This document shows, in pieces, positions 1-9,000 of a stretch of 64,000 nucleotides of DNA. The translations under genes were made by a program, and so were the position numbers. Each line of letters starts with the position of its first letter. Within the stretch, counting starts at the first letter, position 1. The stretch comes from Succinivibrio dextrinosolvens (lineage in GTDB: Bacteria; Pseudomonadota; Gammaproteobacteria; Enterobacterales; Succinivibrionaceae): assembly GCF_011065405.1 (NCBI RefSeq), contig NZ_CP047056.1, positions 2,068,747 through 2,132,746 of the forward strand. Reading direction: 5' to 3'. The notes beneath the pieces are model-generated. The model had not been told where the DNA came from and made no database searches. It worked only from the letters and a program-made list of their open reading frames with translations.

Positions 1-1148
1 ATCTGGCCAAAAAATCCTATCAACAGGGTAAAAAAGAGGTTCAGACTCTGGAGGCATTTGCCAAAGAGCTGGGGCTTGATAAGCTTGAGCCTTGGGATAT
101 CTCCTTCTATTCAGAGAAACTTCGTCAGAAGAAGTACTCATACTCTGAGGAGGAACTGCGTCCTTACTTCCCTGAGGACAAGGTTATCGCCGGTATGTTC
201 GAGTGTGCCCACCGTCTTTACGGCATTACCTTGAAGCAGCGTTATGGTGTTGATGTCTGGAATGAAAATGTTAAGTGCTTTGATGTTTACGAGGATAAGT
301 TCGGATCCATAATCGGCACACTGTTCATGGATCTGTATGCCCGTCCAGGCAAGAACGGCGGAGCATGGATGGATGAATGTCTGACCAGACGTTACCGTTC
401 AGACGGTGTGCTGCAGCTTCCTGTAACCTATCTTGTCTGCAACTTCAGCCGTCCTGTTGGCAGAAAGGTGTCTCTTCTGACCCACGATGAAGTTGTAACC
501 ATGTTCCACGAGTTTGGTCACAGCCTGAACCATCTGCTTACCAAGATTGATATTGCTGATGTATCCGGTATCAATGGTGTACCTTGGGATGCGGTTGAGC
601 TTCCAAGTCAGTTCAATGAGAACTTTGCATGGCAGGAGGAGGTACTAAACTTTCTGTCCTCAAATGTAACTACTCACGAGCCACTGCCTAAGGAGAAACT
701 TCAGGCTCTGTTAGATGCCAAGAATTTCGAGTCTGCAATGGCAATGCTGCGACAGATTGAGTTTGCTCTGTTTGATTTCAGAATTCATCTTGAATATGAC
801 GAGAAGAAAGGCGGACGCATATTTGAAATCCTGAATGATGTGAAATCCAAGGTTGCGGTTACTCCTCAGTTTAAGGACAGCCGTTTCCCTAACAACTTTA
901 CTCATATCTTCTCAGGCGGATATTCTGCCGGCTACTACAGTTACAAGTGGGCTGAGGTTCTGGCTGCCGATGCCTTCTCCAAGTTTGAGGAGGATGGTAT
1001 CTTCAACAAGAATACTGGCAGAGACTTTCAAGATCTGATTCTGGCCTCAGGTGGAGCCTATGATCCTATGAAGAACTTTGAGGAGTTCAGAGGCAGAAAA
1101 CCTGAAGTTGATGCTCTGCTCAAACAGAGCGGAATTGAGGCAGAATAA
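1..1148 (+). CDS. prlC: Oligopeptidase A, C-terminal part (5' end outside window)
   Basis: M3-family zinc metallopeptidase of the cytosol that degrades oligopeptides, including cleaved signal peptides. The frame is already open at base 3, so the gene enters from the left and only about 380 C-terminal residues are present; the Met at 195 is internal. The zinc motif HEFGH lies at 507-521, followed by the SQFNENFAW segment that carries the third zinc ligand region of the family. The C-terminal FSGGYSAGYYSYKWAEVLAADAF stretch is typical of M3A enzymes (seen as FSGGYSAGYYSYKW then AEVLAADAF). Termination is at a TAA at 1146-1148, followed by a hairpin. The family assignment is firm; OpdA rather than Dcp rests on overall similarity. 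Confidence 0.93.
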   Translation, partial: LAKKSYQQGKKEVQTLEAFAKELGLDKLEPWDISFYSEKLRQKKYSYSEEELRPYFPEDKVIAGMFECAHRLYGITLKQRYGVDVWNENVKCFDVYEDKFGSIIGTLFMDLYARPGKNGGAWMDECLTRRYRSDGVLQLPVTYLVCNFSRPVGRKVSLLTHDEVVTMFHEFGHSLNHLLTKIDIADVSGINGVPWDAVELPSQFNENFAWQEEVLNFLSSNVTTHEPLPKEKLQALLDAKNFESAMAMLRQIEFALFDFRIHLEYDEKKGGRIFEILNDVKSKVAVTPQFKDSRFPNNFTHIFSGGYSAGYYSYKWAEVLAADAFSKFEEDGIFNKNTGRDFQDLILASGGAYDPMKNFEEFRGRKPEVDALLKQSGIEAE

Positions 1149-1155
1149 AACAAAA

Positions 1156-1190
1156 ATCCACTTCGGATTTTTCCAGAGTGGATGTTTTTC
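1156..1190 (+). terminator. Rho-independent terminator of prlC
   Basis: The arms ATCCACT (1156-1162) and AGTGGAT (1177-1183) form a 7-bp stem, followed by GTTTTTC. It lies 8 bases after the prlC stop codon. Confidence 0.65.
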
Positions 1191-1281
1191 TTGTTTTGAT
1201 AGCGATAACAATTACTCACCGCAGGAGGAACGCCTGCGATAAACAGGTAGTTTCAGTTTTCTTTCAGCTCTGAATCAGTTT

Positions 1282-1737
1282 TTACAGATCTTTTATCATG
1301 TAGAAGGTGTTAGGCTTTGGCTTAACATCTTCTCCTTCATACACTTCAAAACCGTGTTTCTTGTACAGATTTACTGCAGCGGTAACACTTAGCGGGGTAT
1401 TCAGAATTACTTCTGCAAAACCAGCATCCTTGGCTTTCTTCAGTAGCTCCGTTAAAAGAGTATCTCCCAAATGCTGGCCTCGTGCCTCACGTCTTACATA
1501 CATTCTTTTGATTTCACATCTTTCATTGCTTACTTTCCTGAATGCGGCCATACCCTGGAATTCATCTTCGTCCACAGCAACGATTAAGTCTCCGTAAGGT
1601 GGAAGATATTTATTCTCGACATCATTCAGTTCAGACTCGAAATGCTGAAATGCGGCATCCTGATTAAGATTCATTGCAGAATCTACTATCATTTTTTTTA
1701 CTTGAGGCAAGTAGCTCTTACCATCTATAATTTCCAT
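1282..1737 (-). CDS. GNAT-family N-acetyltransferase
   Basis: A 151-residue protein of the GCN5-related acetyltransferase fold. Motif A, which binds the acetyl-CoA pyrophosphate, is visible as MYVRREARGQHLGDTLL (about residues 77-93), followed by the usual helix and the late strand/helix NLYKKHGFEVYE. The substrate cannot be read from sequence; similar single-domain proteins act on small amines, amino acids or protein N-termini. The start is supported by an AGGAG box about 5 bases upstream. The gene lies downstream of rnb on the same strand but is separated from it by a strong terminator, so it is probably transcribed alone. Confidence 0.8.
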   Translation of the reverse strand: MEIIDGKSYLPQVKKMIVDSAMNLNQDAAFQHFESELNDVENKYLPPYGDLIVAVDEDEFQGMAAFRKVSNERCEIKRMYVRREARGQHLGDTLLTELLKKAKDAGFAEVILNTPLSVTAAVNLYKKHGFEVYEGEDVKPKPNTFYMIKDL

Positions 1738-1790
1738 AAATACTCCTGTATGTTTTTGTTATCTATCATTTTGTATTTTAAATATAATTA

Positions 1791-1824
1791 AAAAAAAAGC
1801 TTCAATTTCTTGAAGCTTCTTTTT
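1791..1824 (-). terminator. Terminator of rnb
   Basis: The perfect 9-bp arms AAGCTTCAA (1797-1805) and TTGAAGCTT (1810-1818) enclose a 4-base loop. On the minus strand the hairpin is followed by a run of T (the A tract at 1791-1798), so it ends rnb transcription 23 bases past its stop. T-rich sequence on the other side would let it work in both directions. Confidence 0.8.
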
Positions 1825-1846
1825 AAAAATGCGATTTTAGCCGGCT

Positions 1847-3853
1847 TTATTTGCGCTTTGGCATAACTTTAGCCTTTTTGGCAGAGTATGGATCTGGTAG
1901 CATCAGGCCACCGACGCTTTCACAAGGAGCCGCAATAATTGAACGGGTCTTCTTGTTGATCTCAACTACCTTCAAGGCTATCTTATCGCCTAATCTGTAC
2001 ACTAGATTCTGATTAACATAGATCTCACCAGCATCACCAAGCAGCGTCAGCGCATCCTTATCATCAGACATCATTGAGAAAGGAACAAAGACCATAGCTC
2101 CGTTTGCCTCAAGAATAGCCTTGAATCCACCTCTTGAAACTTCAAAGATTGAAGCATCAAATCTGGTTTTCTTCTCAATTTCAGGTTCGAGAAACTCTAC
2201 ATACAGCCAGTCTTTTACATCTCTTTCAGCCAAGCGGTTGGTTCTTCTGGCTTCATTCATGATCTTTAGAAGATTCTCATCAGGCATGGTGATCTGCTCT
2301 TTATGCTCGATCATGGATTTTAGAAGACGGTGGTTTACCATATCTCCGTATTTTCGGATTGGGGAGGTCCAGGTTGCATAGTTGTAAACACCTAAAGCAT
2401 AGTGAGGACCAGGTTTGATGGAAATCTCTGAGAATTCCTGAAGTTTTCTGATACGGCTGTCCAGATAGTCATTGTTATTCTCAATGGCAAATCTTCTGAT
2501 AGCGTTGTACTCTTCAATCTCACCTAGCTTTTCCTCATTGAAAGGACAGTTTTCCTTCTTCAGAAGTTCAATCAGATCCTTTTTCTTCTGCATATCAAAG
2601 CCCTTGTGCAGATTGAAGATACCGCTATTAAGCTTCTGTGCAAGGAAATTTCCGGCTGCAATATTGGCAACGATCATTGATTCTTCAACAATACGGTTGG
2701 CAATACGGCGGAAGTTTACCTCGATATGATCAAGTGAGCCATCATCTTTAAGAACGAAATCATAATCAGGCTTATTCTTGAAGGTGGCTGCATGAGTTGC
2801 ACGATATTTATCGCGACACTCTGTAAATTTTATAAGTTTCTCCAGAATTTCTTTGATTTCATCGGTTGGGACATAATCTGAACCTTCAACCTTCTCAAAG
2901 AAATCAGAAACCTTGTTGTAGGCAAGTTTGCCGTGAGACTTGATGGTTGCCAGCTTGAACTCGGTTTTATCAGAGAGCAGAGTTCCATCCTTGGCAACGG
3001 TCATGATTCCAACTAAGGCTGGTCTTAATTCATTCTCACGTAAAGAGCAGAGGTTCTGAGAAAGAATTCTTGGCAGCATTGGAATATCTCTGCCTGGCAG
3101 ATAAATAGAGAATGCTCGGTGAGATGCACTTTCATTTTCAGGCGTATTCTGCTCAATGTATCCGGTTGGATCGGCAATGGCAACATACAGCTTGTAATCC
3201 TCTTGGTTCTCCTCAATATACAGTGCATCATCCATATCCTCGGTATGCTCTGAGTCGATGGTAACGAAAGGAATTGCAGTCATATCCTCACGAGGAAGAT
3301 CTTTCTCTTTGAATTCAAATTCTGAATCCTCTGGTTCCTGAGTTGGAAGATCATATTTTCTTAAACTTACAAGCCAAGGTGTCTTTGGATCATCCTTTTT
3401 ACAGATAAGCTCATCCAGAGAGGCTCTGAACTCTTTTTTCTGCAGAGCATGGCCTTTAAGATTACAGATAACCCAGTCGCCATTGTTGAGTTTTACTGAC
3501 TGATCCTTGCGTCTGTCATCCGCAGCAATCTTAATGTTGATATTTGGATGATCAGGAATAATGAACAGTTTCCCTGAAACAAAAAGTACCTTTGCCACGA
3601 ATCTGGTCAGGTATGGCTCGACTAGCTTTTCAGGTATAGCTTTGTTTTTGTCGCCTTCCTTTTCAATAATGGCCACAACCTTATCGCCGTTAACCACATT
3701 CTTCATGTCGTTAGGGGCAATAAAATATGAATCTCTGTCTACCTCAAGAAAACCGAAAGCTCGATCGGTGGACTTGATATAGCCTTCTTTTCTGACTTTT
3801 TCTTTTTCAAAGGTGTTTTTCAGCTGTCTTAATGCTGGATCGTCAAATAACAT
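1847..3853 (-). CDS. rnb: Exoribonuclease II
   Basis: A processive 3'-5' exoribonuclease of the RNB family that degrades mRNA in the cytosol. Domain order is two cold-shock domains (about residues 1-190), the RNB catalytic domain with the metal-binding cluster TIDSEHTEDMDDALYI, and a C-terminal S1 domain (about 560-650). The open frame extends a further 41 codons upstream, but that extension is hydrophobic and unlike the family. The Met at 3853 begins MLFDDPALRQLKNTF, which lines up with the E. coli RNase II start, and has GGAGAG upstream. This gives 668 residues, close to the 644 of E. coli. It lies divergent from the prenyltransferase pair. Confidence 0.95.
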   Translation of the reverse strand: MLFDDPALRQLKNTFEKEKVRKEGYIKSTDRAFGFLEVDRDSYFIAPNDMKNVVNGDKVVAIIEKEGDKNKAIPEKLVEPYLTRFVAKVLFVSGKLFIIPDHPNINIKIAADDRRKDQSVKLNNGDWVICNLKGHALQKKEFRASLDELICKKDDPKTPWLVSLRKYDLPTQEPEDSEFEFKEKDLPREDMTAIPFVTIDSEHTEDMDDALYIEENQEDYKLYVAIADPTGYIEQNTPENESASHRAFSIYLPGRDIPMLPRILSQNLCSLRENELRPALVGIMTVAKDGTLLSDKTEFKLATIKSHGKLAYNKVSDFFEKVEGSDYVPTDEIKEILEKLIKFTECRDKYRATHAATFKNKPDYDFVLKDDGSLDHIEVNFRRIANRIVEESMIVANIAAGNFLAQKLNSGIFNLHKGFDMQKKKDLIELLKKENCPFNEEKLGEIEEYNAIRRFAIENNNDYLDSRIRKLQEFSEISIKPGPHYALGVYNYATWTSPIRKYGDMVNHRLLKSMIEHKEQITMPDENLLKIMNEARRTNRLAERDVKDWLYVEFLEPEIEKKTRFDASIFEVSRGGFKAILEANGAMVFVPFSMMSDDKDALTLLGDAGEIYVNQNLVYRLGDKIALKVVEINKKTRSIIAAPCESVGGLMLPDPYSAKKAKVMPKRK

Positions 3854-4017
3854 TATTAATATGCTCTCCGAAAAAATATCAGCGTGAATTATACATGGAT
3901 AGCGCATTCTTTTCACAAAAATTAAAAAAAACGCCAAAAGTAATTTAAAATAGAAAAAAGATATCAGAAAAATCAAATAATAATCATTTTTGAATTAGAA
4001 AAGAAATTACTTGTACA

Positions 4018-4962
4018 ATGCTTAATGATCAGATAAACACCAGAATCCGTTTTAATTCTTACGCCTTTGCCCTTACAAACTGTATTCTCGGCTGTGCTCT
4101 TGGTTTTTTCTATGGTCATGTCACCTTTGAAACTATAATTACCGCCATTTCTATTTCAATTACGGGTGTCAGTGTACTGGCCCTGTGCAACTATTCTATT
4201 GATTACTCCAGAGCCTATAAGCTGCATCTTAAGGATAAAAAGAATGGTATTATTTCTCCGATCATGGTTGGAGACCTTCCGGTTACCCAGCTTCGCAAGC
4301 GCATGGCCATCATGACCCTTATTGCCACTGTATTCGGTGCCATTGCCATCTATATTGCTCTGGGATCAAACATCCAGGTGCTTTCCTGGTTTATCTTTCT
4401 GTGTGTAATGTGTGTTTTGGCAACCCTCTTTTACAATGTTTCCGCCTTATACCTGTACAGAGGTCTAGGTGCGATTGCAATTTTTCTGCTGTTCGGAATG
4501 GCCTCTGTGGTCTGTGCACAGTTTCTGATTGTTGCTGCCAGTCATTCCACCATTGATATCTACCCTGATACTATACTTCTGGCGTTCTCCTCAGGTGCAG
4601 CCTCTTTGATGATTCTGTACGGACGTTCCATCCGAATGATGGTGAATGATACTCCTAATGTAATCAGGAAATCATTTGTGCTTTCATTTGGCTACAAAAT
4701 TACCTCCATTTATCTCTTAGCACTGCTTTTAGCCAATATTTTCTTCTCGGTTTTAGCCTGTGTATCTTCCCACAGACCTATTGAGGCACTTCTGCTGCTG
4801 ATTGGCTTTATTCCTATGTCATATCAGGTATACACCATTCTCCGTCACATGAAGATGTCGGTAATTCTTAAGCAGAGTTTCAACAATCTGATGTCCTACT
4901 GCTGTATAAATAATCTTGTATGGGTTATTATCCTTACAGTAGATTACTGGTTATATAACTGA
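4018..4962 (+). CDS. MenA-like membrane prenyltransferase paralogue with degenerate active site
   Basis: A 314-residue polytopic membrane protein, about nine hydrophobic segments, with the UbiA/MenA architecture and clear similarity to the next gene (shared TNCxxGCALGFxYG near the N-terminus and LPVTQLRKxM/SLTQLRKAM). The first Asp-rich motif, NFADDYGDA in the neighbour, reads NYSIDYSRA here, so two of three acidic residues are lost. The second motif, DIEEDRTTGKKT in the neighbour, reads MMVNDTPNVIRKS. It is intact as an ORF and not obviously decaying. It is therefore probably catalytically dead or altered, perhaps a regulatory or structural partner of MenA. The RBS is weak. The fold is clear; the function is not known. 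Confidence 0.75.
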   Translation: MLNDQINTRIRFNSYAFALTNCILGCALGFFYGHVTFETIITAISISITGVSVLALCNYSIDYSRAYKLHLKDKKNGIISPIMVGDLPVTQLRKRMAIMTLIATVFGAIAIYIALGSNIQVLSWFIFLCVMCVLATLFYNVSALYLYRGLGAIAIFLLFGMASVVCAQFLIVAASHSTIDIYPDTILLAFSSGAASLMILYGRSIRMMVNDTPNVIRKSFVLSFGYKITSIYLLALLLANIFFSVLACVSSHRPIEALLLLIGFIPMSYQVYTILRHMKMSVILKQSFNNLMSYCCINNLVWVIILTVDYWLYN

Positions 4963-4985
4963 TTCTTATTATTTCTGAGTTTTTT

Positions 4986-5924
4986 ATGATGTCTGACTGG
5001 TTAAGTGAATTACGAATTAAAACTCTTCTTTTGTCCTTCACCAATTGCGCAGTGGGCTGTGCTCTTGGTTTTTATTACGGTGTTGTCTCTCTATATACTG
5101 TGGCTGCAGCAGTATTGATTCTGGCAACAGGTGTGCTGTTGCAGATTCTTAGCAACTTTGCAGATGATTATGGTGATGCCCTAAAGGAAGCTGACAGTGA
5201 AAAACGAATAGGCCCAATTCGAGCCGTGATGATTGGTTCAATCTCTCTGACTCAGCTGAGAAAGGCAATGGGAACAGTTACCGTAGCCGCAACTATCTGC
5301 GGAATGATTGCGCTTTATATGTGTCTTGGCCACGATCTTCAGGCTTTATCCTGGTTTGTGTTTCTTGGTGTGCTGGCTATTCTGGCTGCAATCTTCTATA
5401 CCATCGGTTTTGCCTACGGCTATAAAGGCTTTGGTGATATTGCCGTCTTTATATTTTTTGGCCTTGCAGCAGTAATTGGTTCTCAGCTTCTGGTTCTTGG
5501 GGCCAGCGGTCAGCCTGTGGATATTTTCCCTGATTCCATTTACCTTGCCTGTGCTATCGGTATCCATTCTGTAATGATTCTGCATATCTCAGCTATGAGA
5601 GATATTGAGGAGGACCGGACTACCGGCAAGAAAACAGTGGCTGCAAGACTGGGTCATAGGCTCTCAGCTCTTTATCTTGCAGTAATGTTTGTTGTTTCTT
5701 CGATGCTGTCAATTGGGGCCTGTCTGACCTCTCACAAGCTCTGGGAGTGTTCTATTCTGGCTGTAGCTTTGATTCCTCTTCTGGCCTCAACCTATAGAGC
5801 CTTTATTCACTGCATGGATGGTAATAAGGTTGCAAAAGAGCGTAAGTACAGCCTAATCGGCATTGCCATTCACAATGTCGCCTGGATTATTATTCTTGTG
5901 ATTGATTTCTGGGTTTATTACTAG
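4986..5924 (+). CDS. menA: 1,4-dihydroxy-2-naphthoate octaprenyltransferase
   Basis: An inner-membrane enzyme that prenylates 1,4-dihydroxy-2-naphthoate to demethylmenaquinone, consistent with anaerobic respiration on fumarate. It has both UbiA-family Asp motifs: LSNFADDYGDALKEAD with the MenA-specific RIGPIRA following, and DIEEDRTTGKKTVAARLG in the second half. Length is 312 against 308 in E. coli, with about nine membrane segments. It follows its degenerate paralogue after 23 bases with no clear ribosome site of its own, so translation may be coupled. Two Met codons are adjacent (4986 and 4989). A hairpin terminator follows. No other men genes are in the window. Confidence 0.88.
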   Translation: MMSDWLSELRIKTLLLSFTNCAVGCALGFYYGVVSLYTVAAAVLILATGVLLQILSNFADDYGDALKEADSEKRIGPIRAVMIGSISLTQLRKAMGTVTVAATICGMIALYMCLGHDLQALSWFVFLGVLAILAAIFYTIGFAYGYKGFGDIAVFIFFGLAAVIGSQLLVLGASGQPVDIFPDSIYLACAIGIHSVMILHISAMRDIEEDRTTGKKTVAARLGHRLSALYLAVMFVVSSMLSIGACLTSHKLWECSILAVALIPLLASTYRAFIHCMDGNKVAKERKYSLIGIAIHNVAWIIILVIDFWVYY

Positions 5925-5946
5925 AGAAAAGAGCGTAAAGCGAGTT

Positions 5947-5971
5947 TTAGATTAAAAATCTAATTTCTTTT
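5947..5971 (+). terminator. Terminator of the menA pair
   Basis: TTAGATT (5947-5953), loop AAA, AATCTAA (5957-5963), then TTTCTTTT. It is an A/T-rich but perfect 7-bp stem just after menA. Confidence 0.6.
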
Positions 5972-5979
5972 CAGGTCAA

Positions 5980-6008
5980 ATTCTTCCTATGCGTCGCATA
6001 GGAAGAAT
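5980..6008. repeat. Perfect 13-bp inverted repeat
   Basis: ATTCTTCCTATGC (5980-5992) and GCATAGGAAGAAT (5996-6008) with the 3-base spacer GTC. It sits between the menA terminator and the end of the large effector gene, in a convergent intergenic gap. No T run follows on the plus strand. It could be a back-up bidirectional terminator, a protein-binding site or a REP-like element. Confidence 0.6.
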
Positions 6009-6063
6009 GTAGTGCTGGTTGATTATCTTTGCCGCCGGAAGACCCCTTGCCATGGGGAGCAGG

Positions 6064-9000
6064 TCAAAGTGTCAGTTCTGGCATTTCAAGCATAATCTCA
6101 TTTCCAATTCTATTTAGCGGATCTCCTCCTCTATCGTAAGACCTCGAATTATCCTTATTCTCAGGATCTTCATCATTATTGCGTTGCGGCTCAACGTAAT
6201 CCTGAATTTTCTCCATAACACTAATCAGAGGCCCAGATGCATTTAAATATTTTTTAGGAGCAAAGAGATCGTCATCCTCTTTATTATCCAGCCTGTCAGC
6301 ACGGCTCTTGTCTGCTATCTGCTTGAAAATTAGCTGAATGTTGTTAATCAGTTGTCTAATACCGCCATTTTTGTTGGTAACATTTTTTACAAGCTGTTCA
6401 CCATATTCTGTTAAGCCTGCTGCATCAAGATCGCGTTTTGCATTTTTAACTGCATCAAGCACAGTCTTAGGCATTGTTTCCTTTCTGTTGCCGTTAGCTT
6501 CTCCGCCTCTGGAAATTGAGGTTAAGAGAGAACCGAAGTGAAGTATAGATTCCTTCCAGTCCCCATCAACGGCAGGTCTGGTCTGCATTCCTGGAGTACG
6601 GGATTCTTCAATTTCATGTTCCTTGATTGTACTGTGATAAATGCCGTGAGTTTCTGGTTTTAAATAAAGTCTGCGTGGCTGTGGTGGACGATCCAGTTCA
6701 GGAATAGCGAAGAATTGGAAAGTTTTCATGTCTCCAAAAAGTCCACTCATACCTGCTGGAATATCAAAGCCTCTAGGCATATTCATATGCCCGTCTATAT
6801 AATTATGGTGATATGCCGTGGCATGTGTTGAGGTTCTAAAGTAAATATCCTTTGAGTTATTTAGCCACTGGTATAATCTACCTTCAGGATCTACAACTGA
6901 AAAGGCTCCTCTTTCCAGATATTCACCTTTAGTTAAGGCAATAGCATGCAGTGCCAGAACAAGATTGGCTGCATTTCTAGGTGTAGTCTTGTGCTGATAT
7001 CCTTTTCCTGCAAGTACATCTTGAATAATTTTGTTTCCTTTTTCGATTCTCGCTGTCAGGATTGCCTTTAATTCGTTGATAGTTTTTGGTTGTAAAGCTA
7101 AAGGTGTTTCCTTAAGCATTGCCTCATAGTGCTGTTTGCGCAGAGTAACTCTCTTGCCTTTAAGCATCACATCCAGCGTCTCAGGTATATTGAAATTCAG
7201 CCCTTTCTGATTGTTTACTAGGGGAGCCTCAACTAAAGGAGATTTGTAGTTTTTAGCCTCTAAAATACCATCATGTCCGGACTCTCTTGCAACAGATTCC
7301 TCTGGGTGGGTAATTCGCATTACATTTTTTTCACTTAGAACATTAAAGAAAGTTTCTCTGTTAGCTTTTGAAACTTTAATTGTTGCTGTTCCATCTGCCT
7401 CTATCTTTAATTCGCCATGAGCTGAATGAACAATTGGGGTGAGTAATTTCTTTGCGGCTTCAGATAAAGGCTCATCACAGTTATAGACGATATTATTTCC
7501 TTCAACATGTGCATTCCACGCAACCCTGGTCTCTGGTATTACCTGAAGATGCTCTAAAGGAACAGTACCGTTTTTACTTATCCAGGTAGTTGGAGAAGTT
7601 AATTTCTCAAGATTTTCTATGGTTTCAATTGCATTCTGCTGAATTTGAGCTCCATCGTCGCTTAGTGCATCGTATAGATGCAGCTGGCTGTCTGAAACAT
7701 TTAATATTTTCTGCAGAGAGTAATTAAATTCTTTCTCCTTAGCTTCGATATCAGCAATTATCTTGGTACGAATTTTTGCTTCAGCTTTTGATATCCCATT
7801 TTCATTAGGGTTGAAAGCCTCTTTATACTGTCTGAACAGAGTATCGATTGCTCCTGAATTTTTAATTTCACGAAGATTTACAACACCCTGCAGTTTTGCA
7901 AAACGTGTATCATCATCAAAGATAGAGAAGTTATTGAAACGTGGTTTTTTTAATAATCCATAGTTAACCTTGAAAGAAAGATTATCCTCTACCTCAAGAT
8001 ACTTTCCGTTTCCCTCAAGAGAATGACCAGGATCAATTGCAAAGAATTTTCCGTTGATCAATCCCTTGTTCTGACCTCTTGAGCCAATAGCATCACGATC
8101 TGCTGTAACTAGGAAAAATGCCTTATATTTACCCAATTTTTCCAAAGCATAAGGGTAATCTTTGGGCTTAACCAGCTGTCCGTCCTTAATAAATCCAGAT
8201 TCAAGATCCTTGTAGCCGTTTGCAAACTTTGCTTCAAGCATAATCTTAGGATGACCATCAGAATACTTTCCTCTGACAATTCTCAATTCCTGAGTTGGGA
8301 TCCCCATGATTCGGGAAATATCATTGGCAAGGGCTTCAGTAACAGCTGAGGCCGATATGTCATCAGCCTTCTTTGTGACATTCAGTCTGTAAAATTTTCC
8401 AAATTTACGATTGATAGCTACTCGTTCCGGTCTTCTGAATTTACCTGCATGTGCAAGATCTTTCTTATAGAGGCGATCGTTTTCGTTATAGTCAAGCTTG
8501 ATAATATGACTATCGGAAAATTTTTTGAATACAGGTGACATACCGTATAAATCGCTTCCAGGTTTAACTGCAAGTACTGCGTCTCGGATTTGAATAAAAA
8601 GACGATTCTTTAAAAGATCCTGTGGAATTTCTCTCCATTTTTCAGGATCATGCAAAGGGAAGTTGTTCTCAAAAGCTTTATAGATTTCACTTTTTTTATT
8701 CTGTAATCCAATTTCAATTACGCTTTCAGCAATAGCTGACATAACTGCGGGATGACGATAGCCGCAGAGCATAATCTGCTCTTTAATAGGAAGATTGGCA
8801 CAGGCTTTTTCTAATTTTGGATCCTCTGCTTTAAGTCTGTTGAGGATTTGAATACTTTTTTCAGAGTCATATTCCTTGGAAAAACTGATAGAATCTTTTA
8901 GTGACCAGTCATTCTTATAAATAAATCCTGGCTCTACTCCGTTGTCCTTAATCTTTTGCAGCAGTATTGGATTGGTTTTAGAATTATTGATTCTTAGTCC

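Noticed and set aside
1220-1238. CGCAGG/CCTGCG inverted repeat after prlC
   Set aside because: Only 6 bp, no T run on either strand; too weak to call a terminator.
3854-3976. 41-codon N-terminal extension of rnb
   Set aside because: Hydrophobic, unlike RNase II family N-termini, and the internal Met at 3853 has an RBS and aligns with E. coli.
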